Part shown: piece after piece, positions 33,941 through 42,222 of the stretch
How positions within the stretch are numbered: position 1 is the stretch's first letter
Layout: every line of letters begins with the position of its first letter
NCBI GenBank assembly: GCA_964547995.1
Contig: CAZJRB010000019.1
Span: 10,184 to 74,183 of the forward strand
Direction: 5' to 3'
DNA: 64,000 bases
Origin: CAZJRB01 sp964547995
GTDB taxonomy: Bacteria > Planctomycetota > Planctomycetia > Pirellulales > Thermoguttaceae
Notes under the pieces: generated by a model
The model's input: only the letters and a program-made list of their open reading frames with translations
The model's database searches: none
Told to the model about the DNA's origin: nothing
Program-made: the position numbers and the translations under genes

Positions 33941-35290
33941 ATGGAAGGTGCCTTCGGCGAAAAGATGGAATCGGTCTGGTTGGTTGCTTATCTGGTTTTC
34001 GTTTTCCTGGCGATCGTCCAGTCGCTGTTGCTGGGGCTTCAGACCTGGGAACACCGCCGTTATGCGCGGAGTTGTATGGGGCGATTGGGCCGTCATCGTC
34101 CGACGGGGCGCGCGGCGCTCTTTGCACCGTGCAAGGGGCTCGACATCGGCCTGGAAAGCAATATTCACACGCTGTTTCACCAAGACTATGACGACTACGA
34201 GTTGGTGTTCATCGTGGAAAGCGAGGAAGACCCGGCTTGCGAGGCGATTCGGCGTGTCATGGCAGGGCATCCGTCGGTTCCCTCGCGATTGGTGGCGGCG
34301 GGCCGCGCAACGGACACGGGCCAAAAGATTCACAATCTTCGAATGGCCACCGCCGATTTGCCCCGGGAAGTGGAATACCTGGCATTCGTTGATTCCGACG
34401 CGGGGCCTCGACCCGAGTGGCTGCGATTGCTCGTCGCTGCTTTGCAGCAAGAACGACGGGGCGCCGTTACGGGCTATCGCTGGTTCGTGCCCGTACGGCA
34501 ATCGATCAGCAACTATCTTCTGTACAGCATGAACTGCGACGTGATGGCGCTTTTGGGCCGCAGCAGCCACTACCTGATCTGGGGCGGCTCGTGGGGAATT
34601 CGCCGGGACGTGTTCGATTCGATCGGCCTGCGCGACGCGTGGAAAGGAACCCTCAGCGACGACTTGATCGCAAGCCGGACACTCCAGCAGGCGCGCCGTC
34701 CCGTTCGATTTGAACCGGCCTGTGTCGTCAGATCGCCGCTCGACTATTCCCCACGGGAAATGTTCTATTTCATGCGCCGCCAGTATCTGGTAACCCGGTT
34801 TTACACGCCGAGGTGGTGGACGTTCGCATTGGTAGCAGCCACGTTTTCCAACCTGGTCCGGGTAGGGAACCTCGCGGCATTGGCGGCCGGATTGGCCTAT
34901 GGGATTCCACCGGTGTGGCTCGTGGTCTGTGCGTCGCTCGTGCTGTACCTGCTTTCGGCAATACGTCGCACTTTTCGGCAGGACCTTGTCCGCACCTATT
35001 TCCCGGAACGGCTTGCCAGGTTGCGGGCGGCCCGGCGATTTGACATTTGGGCAAGCCCCATCACGGGGCTGGTCAACTGGGTGGGGATTATCGGTTCGCT
35101 CTTTGGGAAACACATCCGTTGGCGAGGGATTCGCTACCGGATTTCGAGCGGCGGCAAGGTTGGGGCAATCCATCGCGAGGACAGCCAGCCGATACGGGCA
35201 TCCTGCAACGCCGACGTGCTCCCAATTTCTAATGTCGTTGAGGCGAATATCCCCAAGCCGCAACTCGCGTGTTACCGGAAGGCAGGTTGA
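33941..35290 (+). CDS. Glycosyltransferase family 2/21 membrane protein (HpnI/ceramide glucosyltransferase-like)
   Basis: About 449 residues (ATG 33941; ATG 33965, just before the first helix, is equally possible). The N-terminal helix (about 10-33) is followed by a GT-A domain with the GT21 acidic pattern: 'ELVFIVESEEDPA', the D-x-D-like 'FVDSDAGPRPEW', 'TLSDDLIASRTL' and 'RRQYLVTRFYTPRWW', equivalent to the (Q/R)xxRW motif. Three further helices lie at 285-345. In the HpnI group this enzyme adds N-acetylglucosamine to bacteriohopanetetrol. The next gene begins 10 nt on and encodes a B12-type radical SAM protein, as in hpnI-hpnJ. The hopanoid role is inference. Confidence 0.75.
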   Translation: MEGAFGEKMESVWLVAYLVFVFLAIVQSLLLGLQTWEHRRYARSCMGRLGRHRPTGRAALFAPCKGLDIGLESNIHTLFHQDYDDYELVFIVESEEDPACEAIRRVMAGHPSVPSRLVAAGRATDTGQKIHNLRMATADLPREVEYLAFVDSDAGPRPEWLRLLVAALQQERRGAVTGYRWFVPVRQSISNYLLYSMNCDVMALLGRSSHYLIWGGSWGIRRDVFDSIGLRDAWKGTLSDDLIASRTLQQARRPVRFEPACVVRSPLDYSPREMFYFMRRQYLVTRFYTPRWWTFALVAATFSNLVRVGNLAALAAGLAYGIPPVWLVVCASLVLYLLSAIRRTFRQDLVRTYFPERLARLRAARRFDIWASPITGLVNWVGIIGSLFGKHIRWRGIRYRISSGGKVGAIHREDSQPIRASCNADVLPISNVVEANIPKPQLACYRKAG

Positions 35291-35300
35291 GGATCCGTCG

Positions 35301-36791
35301 ATGCGCGTTATATTGTGGGATACGCGGAAGCTGGGCGCCTCGAAGGATTTTGCCGGAGGTTTCGGAATCGGGCTGTATCCGGGGACGGGTGGGCTCCGGG
35401 ACCACATTATCCGTTATCACTACACGCGCGACCGGCGACCGGCGGCCTTGTTGTTCGCCCACCTTGCGAGTATCTTCCGCATACTGGGGCATCGGGTGGA
35501 ATACGCCGAAGACCGCATCCCCCGCGGGGCCGACCTCTACGTCTTCTGCCCTTCGCTGGTGACGCTGCACTTGGAACGCCGGGCAATCCGCCGGGCCGTC
35601 GCCGACAACCCGGCTGCCCGGGTGCTCGTCGTGGGGTTGGTCGCCTCCGTAATGCCCAAAGTGTTCGACGGGCTGGACGTGACGGTCGTCAAAGGGGAAG
35701 CGGAACAACTGCTCTGGCGTCTGGACGAGGTGCTTGCGCGGCCGGGTGTTCCGGTGCAGTTGGGGACGCTCGAGAACCTTGACCTGCTGCCGCTACCCGA
35801 TTGGTCGCTGTTTCGGCCGCGGAAGTTCCGCATCGGCTACGATTTCTGGCGGTTCCCGACCGCTTTGGTCCAGGCGAGCCGCGGCTGCACGTTTCAGTGC
35901 AACTACTGTCCTTATATTATCCTTGAGAACTCCACTCGGTTCCGCGATTCGGAAGCGGTCGTCGACGAAATCCGCCACGGAATGCGGCGCTGGGGATTCC
36001 GGTCGTTCAAGTTCCGCGACCCGCTCTTCGGGCTCAGCCGCAAGCAGGTCTTCCGCCTGGCCGAAGGGATCGGGCGGCTGCCGCAGAAGATCCAGTTCTC
36101 GATTGAAACGCGCATCGAGCTGATGCCGCCGGAGGTGCTCCGCGTGCTGCGGCGCGCCGGCCTGACGAGCATCACCGTAGGAATCGAGACGCCCGACGAG
36201 GAAACACTCAAGCGGTATCGTCGCGACCCGGTTCGGGAGGACCGCCAGCACGCATTCATCGACGCGTGTCGCCGCCTGGGAATCCGCACGGTGGCCGGGT
36301 TCATGATCGGTTTCCCGGAGGATGACGAGGAGTCGATCCGCCGGGTGATGTGGTATGCCCAACAAGTCAATCCCACGTTTGCCAACTTCAACATCGTTAC
36401 GCCCTATCCCGGCACCGAGTTCTTCGAGCAGATCAAAGGCCGGATTGCGGATTTCGACTACAGCCATTACACGGTCTACACCCCCGTCTTGAAGTACGAG
36501 CACCTGACGGCGGATCGGCTGGCGTGGTTGCACGCGAAGTGTTTCCACCGGTTTTACTTCCGCTGGGAGTACCTGCGGGAGAATGCCCATCTCCTCTGGC
36601 CGGGCTTGCAGAAGTTCGGTTTCGGTGATAAACAGAGGGAAACACCCGGCGCCGAGCCGGCCCACGACGGGGTGCCCAAGCCGCTCAGCTCTGCCGAATC
36701 GATCAATCTCTTGCGCCGCAAGGGCCTCCGCCGCGACGACCCTCACCAGCGCGGGCCTTCCGCCGACGCCGAACGGCGTTCAACGCAGTAG
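35301..36791 (+). CDS. B12-binding-domain radical SAM protein (HpnJ-like)
   Basis: 496 residues; the ATG at 35301 has GAGGA 8 nt upstream, 10 nt after the glycosyltransferase stop. The N-terminal 160 residues form a Rossmann-like cobalamin-binding-type domain. The radical SAM core starts 'VQASRGCTFQCNYCPY' with the [4Fe-4S] cysteines C196, C200 and C203 (CxxxCxxC), followed by 'IETRIELMPPEVLRVLRRAGLTSITVGIETPDEETLKRYRR' and 'TVAGFMIGFPEDDEES'. Length and partner fit HpnJ, which contracts the sugar ring to a cyclitol in bacteriohopanetetrol cyclitol ether synthesis, but methylthiolating or other B12-SAM roles cannot be excluded. Confidence 0.82.
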   Translation: MRVILWDTRKLGASKDFAGGFGIGLYPGTGGLRDHIIRYHYTRDRRPAALLFAHLASIFRILGHRVEYAEDRIPRGADLYVFCPSLVTLHLERRAIRRAVADNPAARVLVVGLVASVMPKVFDGLDVTVVKGEAEQLLWRLDEVLARPGVPVQLGTLENLDLLPLPDWSLFRPRKFRIGYDFWRFPTALVQASRGCTFQCNYCPYIILENSTRFRDSEAVVDEIRHGMRRWGFRSFKFRDPLFGLSRKQVFRLAEGIGRLPQKIQFSIETRIELMPPEVLRVLRRAGLTSITVGIETPDEETLKRYRRDPVREDRQHAFIDACRRLGIRTVAGFMIGFPEDDEESIRRVMWYAQQVNPTFANFNIVTPYPGTEFFEQIKGRIADFDYSHYTVYTPVLKYEHLTADRLAWLHAKCFHRFYFRWEYLRENAHLLWPGLQKFGFGDKQRETPGAEPAHDGVPKPLSSAESINLLRRKGLRRDDPHQRGPSADAERRSTQ

Positions 36792-36797
36792 AGCCGT

Positions 36798-37427
36798 TCA
36801 TTGCAGGCGTTTGGCAACAGCGAGCAAGTCCGTGGCAAGTTTCTGAAGATAGGGGCACTTGTTGATGGCAACTTGCGGATCGACGTACGGAAAGATCTTC
36901 TTCGCGTACACGGTCTTCATGTATCGTCCGCGAAGGATTCCGTTCAGGAACTTCGCCGGAGGTTCGTTGAAATCGACCGTCTCGGGCTTCTCTATTTTTC
37001 CGATCTGACCTTGAACGTCGGCGGGGAACTTCTTGGGATACGCAAGAAGCCACGCCTCGACTTCATGGACCGCGAAATGCTGAAAGAAGCGCTTTCCGAG
37101 GTGGTTCGGTATTAAGTTGCGAATCTGCTCCCTGGCCGTGGAGACCTTTTCGGCAACTGTCGACGCGTTCGAGAAGTCAATGCGGTCCGGCAAGCCATAG
37201 AGGTCCAGCAAACCGAAAACGAAGTCCGCCCCATCCTTCGTCAGGTGAGACTCGACCTTCTGCGCCAGATCGCCCAAATAGTTGCTGACGCCCTTGAATT
37301 TCACCGGCCTGATCCCCACCTTCTGCTCAAGCTTTGGATCGAGCCAGTGATGGAAGAACGCGGGAAGGGCCGTTTCCGTGTCGCCTTCGACAAACAGGGC
37401 GATCTGCCGGGACCTCTGCCTAGTCAT
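36798..37427 (-). CDS. DUF4276 (Toprim-like, RloB-related) protein, effector of an ATPase pair
   Basis: 209 residues. The Toprim-like acidic motifs are an N-terminal 'LFVEGDTE' (E14), 'FVFGLLDLYGLP' (D75) and 'VHEVEAWLLAYP' (E122, E124), matching the DUF4276/RloB pattern of putative metal-dependent nucleases. Its ATG (37427) lies inside the end of the ATPase gene (8-nt overlap, no separate ribosome site), so translation depends on the ATPase. Pairs of AAA ATPase and DUF4276 or OLD-type Toprim proteins are found in phage-defence loci such as AbiL and PARIS. Nuclease activity here is inferred. The gene converges with the radical SAM gene 6 nt away. Confidence 0.8.
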   Translation of the reverse strand: MTRQRSRQIALFVEGDTETALPAFFHHWLDPKLEQKVGIRPVKFKGVSNYLGDLAQKVESHLTKDGADFVFGLLDLYGLPDRIDFSNASTVAEKVSTAREQIRNLIPNHLGKRFFQHFAVHEVEAWLLAYPKKFPADVQGQIGKIEKPETVDFNEPPAKFLNGILRGRYMKTVYAKKIFPYVDPQVAINKCPYLQKLATDLLAVAKRLQ

Positions 37428-38724
37428 GAGGAGTACCTGCCGGACTCGGAGGGGGTGTACTCTCGGGCGGGAGGTCTGCAAACCGTTTTTCCCTGTCGTC
37501 GGGTTCCGCCGCGTCCGCCGCGGCCAGGATGTCCAGCTCGCCGCTGATGAACATCTGCCCCAGACGGTACTTATCGAGCCACTCCTTCAGGCGAGCCGCC
37601 GGAAGCGGCAGCAGATGCGATCGGCCCTCTTCCCAATGGCAGATCGTCACGCTCGGCTCGTGTTCCGTGAAGGCGTCGAGGAACTCGGCCGAATGGCTCG
37701 TTATGACGACTTGTGTCCGTTCGGCGGCAGCAACGGCGTATTCCGCAATGATCGGAAACATGCTCGGGTGCAACCCGATTTCCGGCTCCTCAATCGCGAT
37801 AAGCGCGGGGGGATCGGGATCGGCGAGTATTGTCAGCAGCAGCAGGAATCGCAACGTCCCGTCCGAAAGGCTCTGCCCGGCGTGCGGTTCCTTGCTCGAA
37901 TGCCACTGAACCGCCAATTGAATTCGCTGGGCCGCCGCCGGCTGAAACACCAGCTCCTCGAATTCCTCCCCGAACCCCGCTTTCATCCCGTCGTTGATGT
38001 CCTGCTTGAAGTCGCGATTACTCGTGTAGAGCGTGTGCAACACGGCGGGGAGATTGCTTCCGTCAAGGTCCAGCCCGGTGACGTGCTGCGTGATGGCGGG
38101 CGACCGGACGGCGGAACGGTCGCCAACCTTCACATCGCGGTAGACGCGCCAAGATGCAAGTATGTGCCTTGTCTCCGAAACCACCGGCTTTGAGGTAGGC
38201 CCGGCCACTTGGGTGAGGAGCAACTCGTTTCGATCCCATGACTTGTCCGCAGGGAGGAAACCGAATTCAAATCCACACCAGTGTTGGTGTCCTGGGGCAT
38301 GTCCCATGATCGCGAAACGGTTGCCGACTGGATGATACCCGTCAGCGTTCTCTGCATGTCCTGGCGTGATCCAGAGCAGTTCTTCTCTCACGCGATAGCT
38401 GCTACCCGTACCCACCTGCTCAAGAGCAAGAGTAACATTGAGTGGAATCTCGGAGAACTCGCCTATGGGAGCCACGGGATCGAGCGTCAATGTCCATCCG
38501 AGCAAGTTTGCCTGTTGGTTCCACAATAATGGTACCATCCCGCCCGACTGGTTGATCGTTTCGAGCAACTTCCCTTTCGCCGTGTTGGAAATCAACTCCA
38601 GCAGTTGCAGCAGGTTTGTCTTCCCCGATCCGTTAGGGCCGACCAGGAGGTTAAGCCTTCCCGGTTCCCAGACGGCCTTCTCGAACGATTTGTAACCGTG
38701 GATTTCCAGCTTCCGAATGGCCAT
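37420..38724 (-). CDS. AAA family ATPase (AAA_21/OLD-like), sensor of an ATPase-DUF4276 pair
   Basis: 434 residues from the ATG at 38724 (AGGAG, 7-nt spacing). It is an SMC/ABC-type ATPase: Walker A GPNGSGKT (29-36), signature-like 'LSDGTLRFLLLLTIL', Walker B 'ALIAIEEPEIGLHP' and the H-loop 'VITSHSAEFLDAF'. The middle (about 80-240) is a variable insert with no match, where an OLD-type protein would sense its target. The C-terminal 90 residues lack the Toprim domain of OLD nucleases; that function is supplied by the overlapping DUF4276 gene. Defence role by analogy to AriA/AriB and AbiL is inference; no integrase, tRNA or attachment site is adjacent. Confidence 0.85.
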   Translation of the reverse strand: MAIRKLEIHGYKSFEKAVWEPGRLNLLVGPNGSGKTNLLQLLELISNTAKGKLLETINQSGGMVPLLWNQQANLLGWTLTLDPVAPIGEFSEIPLNVTLALEQVGTGSSYRVREELLWITPGHAENADGYHPVGNRFAIMGHAPGHQHWCGFEFGFLPADKSWDRNELLLTQVAGPTSKPVVSETRHILASWRVYRDVKVGDRSAVRSPAITQHVTGLDLDGSNLPAVLHTLYTSNRDFKQDINDGMKAGFGEEFEELVFQPAAAQRIQLAVQWHSSKEPHAGQSLSDGTLRFLLLLTILADPDPPALIAIEEPEIGLHPSMFPIIAEYAVAAAERTQVVITSHSAEFLDAFTEHEPSVTICHWEEGRSHLLPLPAARLKEWLDKYRLGQMFISGELDILAAADAAEPDDREKRFADLPPESTPPPSPAGTPHD

Positions 38725-38851
38725 GTGACGACTCCTGTGCAACGCCCGGACCGATCGGAGGATCGGGGAACGGCATTGGTAACCCCACTCTTCAGCAGTA
38801 TACCCGCGCCGGCCGGAATTGCCAATGGCCCTTCGCGGCGGCAAGCGGGCC

Positions 38852-39052
38852 TCACGTCGCTGTTTCATCATCGCCGTCCGGCGCCGGCCGATCTCGCTCA
38901 TCCTCGATTTGCGTCGTATCACGCAAATGGCCGCTCCGCAGGTCCTCGCCGGGATAGATGAGCACGCGGCCGCACTTGCACCGGACCTCGTGGCCGAACT
39001 GGAAGAGCGTCACGTCGTAGCCGGCGCTGCATTGGGGGCAGATGATAGCCAT
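38852..39052 (-). CDS. Small zinc-ribbon protein
   Basis: 66 residues. The N-terminus has CPQCSAGYDV and, 18 residues on, CKCG: two knuckles of a rubredoxin-like zinc ribbon, followed by an acidic, disordered tail (DERDRPAPDGDDET). GAGGA sits 8 nt before the ATG. It is probably a small metal-binding or RNA/DNA-contacting protein common in planctomycetes; no specific function is known. It lies downstream of lutC on the same strand. Confidence 0.65.
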   Translation of the reverse strand: MAIICPQCSAGYDVTLFQFGHEVRCKCGRVLIYPGEDLRSGHLRDTTQIEDERDRPAPDGDDETAT

Positions 39053-39102
39053 GGGAATTGTCCTCTGGGAACTGGGATGACTTCATTGTGCTGGGATCGT
39101 CA

Positions 39103-39121
39103 GTGCGAAGCCGCAAGCGGC
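39103..39121. repeat. 19-bp repeat GTGCGAAGCCGCAAGCGGC at the lutC stop
   Basis: It is identical to 41200-41218. It contains the self-complementary GCCGC/GCGGC stem and runs into the stop codon of lutC. A related sequence forms part of the terminator at 56394-56443. Confidence 0.65.
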
Positions 39122-39771
39122 TAGTCGATTAACAATACAATCAATCGTTTCGGGCCGTGGACGCCGAGGATCAGGATTTTTTCGATGTCGGCCGTTCGGC
39201 TGGGGCCGGTGATGATGACGAACTCGCCGCGGCGGCCCGGCTCGGCGGCACTGGCGCGGACTTCGTCCCAGGCCGCCGGCAGATGCTCGACCAACTGCTC
39301 GACCCACGCCGCCACGATGCAGTTCGACGGCAGGTAGCACATCAGCCGCTGTTCGGGTGTGTCGCACGAGACCAGGCAACTGCCCGTGTCGGCAAGCAGC
39401 TTTCCGGCCGTGACCAAGCCGACCGGCAACTGCGCCATTTGTTTCGGGTCCGGATTCTCCCGTTCCCATGCCACGCGCTCTTCCGGCAACCCCGAGAGCA
39501 GCTCCCGGCAGATCGGCCGCTCGACCGCGCCAATCGTGTTCCAGTCGTTTTCGTCGAGCAACGTCGCCAGCTTTTCCCGGGCGTCTTCGAAGGAAGTGCA
39601 ACGGATGACCTCGCCCTGGACCGCCTCGATCTCGCTGATGAAACGCTCGATCATCTCATCGGTCGAAGGGTTCGTCCGCGGCCAGACCTCGGGCACCGGC
39701 GGCCGCTCGACCTCGGCCATGGTCGATGTTTCGGTGCGAATGCGCCCCAGAATGTTCTCGCGGCTGCTCAT
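39121..39771 (-). CDS. lutC: LUD-domain protein, L-lactate utilisation protein LutC
   Basis: 216 residues with the LUD fold: 'REKLATLLDENDWNTIGAVERPICREL', 'LVTAGKLLADTGSCLVSCDTPEQRLMCYLPSNCIVAAWVEQLVEHLP' and 'GEFVIITGPSRTADIEKILILGVHGPKRLIVLLID'; the 'GPSRTADIE' motif is diagnostic. LutC is the third subunit of the LutABC L-lactate oxidising complex. The start codon overlaps the lutB stop by one base (TGATG). The longer open frame upstream is merely a shifted reading of lutB. Confidence 0.88.
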   Translation of the reverse strand: MSSRENILGRIRTETSTMAEVERPPVPEVWPRTNPSTDEMIERFISEIEAVQGEVIRCTSFEDAREKLATLLDENDWNTIGAVERPICRELLSGLPEERVAWERENPDPKQMAQLPVGLVTAGKLLADTGSCLVSCDTPEQRLMCYLPSNCIVAAWVEQLVEHLPAAWDEVRASAAEPGRRGEFVIITGPSRTADIEKILILGVHGPKRLIVLLID

Positions 39772-41186
39772 CACGGATGTTCTTTCTTCTTGCGTTTCCA
39801 CCGAGTTCGAAACGCCGGGCCGGGGATCTTGGGCAACTCGCGGCCTCGGGTCCAGGCACGCAGCTTGTCGACGTGCAACGCCCGGGGCACAAGCCCCGCG
39901 ATGCGAACGCCCATCCGTACGGCCCACATTGCCAGCCGGTATCGTTTCGGCCCGGACATCCCCCAGGCCCACATCTTCCAGGTGATCCGGTCGATCAGCG
40001 ATCGGGCGGGCGACCGCTCGCGGACGGCCCGGTGCCGCAGGTGGACCAACTGGTGCGGGATGTCGATCTTCACCGGACAGACTTCGCTGCACGCCCCACA
40101 CAACGAGGAGGCAAACGGCAGCGTGCCGGCCTCCTTCAACCCGCACAGGTGCGGCGAGATGATCGAACCGATCGGGCCGGGGTAGACCCAACCGTAGGCC
40201 CAGCCGCCCGCTCGGCGATAGACCGGGCAGACGTTCAGGCACATGCCGCAACGGATGCACGACAGGGCCCGACGCGCCGCCGGGTCCTGGAGGATTTTGG
40301 TCCGCCCGTTGTCCAACAGGATAATATAGAGCTTCCGGCCGGGCGTTGCCCCGTGGATCAAGTGGGTGTAGGTGGTCAGTTTCTGCCCGGTGCCGACGCA
40401 GGCCAGCAATTGCAGAAACACCGGCAGGTAGTCGATCGAGGGAATGACCTTCTCGATGCCGATCAGGGCGACATGGATTGGCGGCGTCGAGGTTGAGAGC
40501 CCCACGTTGCCCTCGTTCTCGACGATGGCCAGTGTGCCCGTGTCGGCGATCGCGAAGTTGCAGCCCGACATGCCCATGTCGGCGGCGAGAAATTCCTCGC
40601 GAAGGTGCCTTCGGGCGATGTGCGTCAGGGCTTCGTGTTCGGCGGTGTACGGCTCGTCGAGCTTCTCGTGGAAGAGCTTCCCGACCCCTTCGGCCGAGAG
40701 GTGCAGCGCGGGCGTGACGATGTGCGTCGGCCGCTGGCCGGAAAGCTGGACAATATATTCGCCCAGATCGGTCTCCAGCGCCCGGATGCCGGCCGCCTCG
40801 AACGTGTGGTTCAGCTCCATCTCCTCGCTGACCATCGACTTGCCTTTGACCACCGCCTTGACATTGTGTTCCCGGGCGATGTCAAGGACATGCTTATTGG
40901 CTTCTTTGGCCGTTTCGGCCCAGAGGACGGTGGCCCCGCGGGCGGAGATGTTGCGCTCGAACTCGACCAAGAGCTTATCGAGATTGGCGACCGTGTAGCC
41001 TTTGATCGCCTGGGCGGCGTCGCGCCAGTCTTGCCAGTATTCGATGGCGTCGGTAACCGTCCGGTTGTTCTTGGTCGAGCGCTCGGCGGCCGAGCCGGTC
41101 GCTTCCGAACCGGCCGGTTCGTAGAGCCCCTTGGTTTGTTCCTTGAGAAACGGGGCGCCTTCGAGATGGAGGTTTTCTTGGGCCAT
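39771..41186 (-). CDS. lutB: Iron-sulfur/LUD protein LutB
   Basis: 471 residues starting MAQENLHLEGAPF. The N-terminal LUD domain contains 'AVVKGKSMVSEEMELN' and 'DMGMSGCNFAIADTGTLAIVENEGNVGL', diagnostic of LutB. It is followed by two [4Fe-4S] ferredoxin motifs, 'CIRCGMCLNVCPVYR' and 'CGACSEVCPVKIDI', and a C-terminal DUF3390-like tail. It carries electrons from lactate oxidation with LutA and LutC to the membrane chain. The ribosome site is weak. It lies 36 nt after lutA with a small hairpin repeat between. Confidence 0.92.
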   Translation of the reverse strand: MAQENLHLEGAPFLKEQTKGLYEPAGSEATGSAAERSTKNNRTVTDAIEYWQDWRDAAQAIKGYTVANLDKLLVEFERNISARGATVLWAETAKEANKHVLDIAREHNVKAVVKGKSMVSEEMELNHTFEAAGIRALETDLGEYIVQLSGQRPTHIVTPALHLSAEGVGKLFHEKLDEPYTAEHEALTHIARRHLREEFLAADMGMSGCNFAIADTGTLAIVENEGNVGLSTSTPPIHVALIGIEKVIPSIDYLPVFLQLLACVGTGQKLTTYTHLIHGATPGRKLYIILLDNGRTKILQDPAARRALSCIRCGMCLNVCPVYRRAGGWAYGWVYPGPIGSIISPHLCGLKEAGTLPFASSLCGACSEVCPVKIDIPHQLVHLRHRAVRERSPARSLIDRITWKMWAWGMSGPKRYRLAMWAVRMGVRIAGLVPRALHVDKLRAWTRGRELPKIPGPAFRTRWKRKKKEHP

Positions 41187-41199
41187 GGTGCTTCTATTC

Positions 41200-41218
41200 G
41201 TGCGAAGCCGCAAGCGGC
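41200..41218. repeat. 19-bp repeat GTGCGAAGCCGCAAGCGGC between lutA and lutB
   Basis: It is an exact copy of the 39103-39121 repeat, 4 nt after the lutA stop in the direction of transcription. It could attenuate or process the lutA-lutB transcript. Confidence 0.65.
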
Positions 41219-41222
41219 ATAG

Positions 41223-41999
41223 TTACTCAACTCCCGCTATCAACAGTTCGGCGATGTGTTTGATTTCAATATGCTTTGCTTCCGGCGTCCGACGCATGAT
41301 GCCGCCGACGTGCATCAGGCAACTGATGTCGGGCGTGGCGACGACCTCGGCCCCGCTTCTGACGATATTCTCAACCTTGCTCTTGCCCATCGAAAGCGAC
41401 AGCCCGGCCATCTTCACACTGAACGTGCCGCCGAAGCCGCAGCAGTCTTCCGCGTCGGGCAGTTCGCAGTAGTCCAACTCGCGAATACTCTTTAGCAGCG
41501 TCATCGGCTGGTCGACTACGCCCAACTCGCGGCGGGTGTGGCAGCCGACGTGCATGGTTACCTTACGGGAATAGGTCGCCCCGGTGTCGGTCACCCCGAG
41601 CATGTCGACGAGAAACTCGGTCAACTCGAACACCCGCCGGCCGATACCGACGACTCGCTCGTCCGGATCGACGTGCCCAAAAAACACCCGGCACATCGCC
41701 GCGCAGGACCCCGACGGCGTGACGATCCAGCGGTGCTCCTCGAAGGCGTCGCAGAACTGGCGAATGACCTTTCCGGCCTCCTCCCAATAGCCGGAGTTAA
41801 ACGCCGGCTGGCCGCAGCAGGTCTGCTTCTCGGGGTAGACGACCGGGACGTCGTATTTTTTCAACAGCTTCGCAGTCGCCTCGCCGATCTCCGGATAGAA
41901 CTGGTCGATATAGCAAGGAACAAACAACGCAACCGGCTCCCCCTTCTGATACGGCGGGTCGTCTTGCCGCGGGGCCGGAGTGTTAGCGGGTTTTGTCAT
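41223..41999 (-). CDS. lutA: (Fe-S)-binding protein LutA
   Basis: 258 residues with two CCG cysteine-rich domains: 'VALFVPCYIDQFYPE…YPEKQTCCGQPAFNSGYWEEA' and 'MHVGCHTRRELG…DAEDCCGFGGTFSVK'. The CCG motif (CxnCCGxxC/G) is that of GlpC/HdrB-type electron carriers. It is first in the lutABC order, as usual. A Pro-rich N-terminus of about 20 residues precedes the first strand. No lldR/lutR regulator or lactate permease is adjacent; the promoter must lie in the 223-nt gap that carries a double REP palindrome. Confidence 0.92.
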   Translation of the reverse strand: MTKPANTPAPRQDDPPYQKGEPVALFVPCYIDQFYPEIGEATAKLLKKYDVPVVYPEKQTCCGQPAFNSGYWEEAGKVIRQFCDAFEEHRWIVTPSGSCAAMCRVFFGHVDPDERVVGIGRRVFELTEFLVDMLGVTDTGATYSRKVTMHVGCHTRRELGVVDQPMTLLKSIRELDYCELPDAEDCCGFGGTFSVKMAGLSLSMGKSKVENIVRSGAEVVATPDISCLMHVGGIMRRTPEAKHIEIKHIAELLIAGVE

Positions 42000-42115
42000 C
42001 GCAGTACCGTCATGCGGGGGGGAACTACAAACGTCCGTGTTATAACGCCTTACGGTCTGTTTGACCAGTGGTGTCGTCGCTAGTAACCCGTCTCTTTGGC
42101 ATGCAAGCTTGTGTC

Positions 42116-42198
42116 ATAAAGCCGCGACCGTTGGTCGCGCCGGGCGACGCTGGTAACGCCTTCTGACAACGCGGCGCGACCAACGGTCGCGGCTTTAT
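42116..42198. repeat. Double REP-like palindrome, ATAAAGCCGCGACC family (copies 4 and 5)
   Basis: ATAAAGCCGCGACCGTTGGT… (42116-42140) and its inverted copy (42174-42198) enclose 33 nt and together make an 83-bp inverted pair, a BIME-like arrangement, upstream of lutABC and downstream of putA. Confidence 0.8.
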
Positions 42199-42222
42199 GG
42201 GCGGCTGGGTGCCTGCCGCACT

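Noticed and set aside
34899..35300. Extension of the radical SAM protein into the glycosyltransferase gene
   Set aside because: It overlaps 400 nt of a real gene in another frame; the ATG at 35301 has GAGGA and the natural N-terminus of the family.
39772..40260. N-terminal extension of LutC by 160 residues
   Set aside because: The extension is a frame-shifted reading of lutB; LutC proteins are about 215 residues and the TGATG overlap fixes the start.
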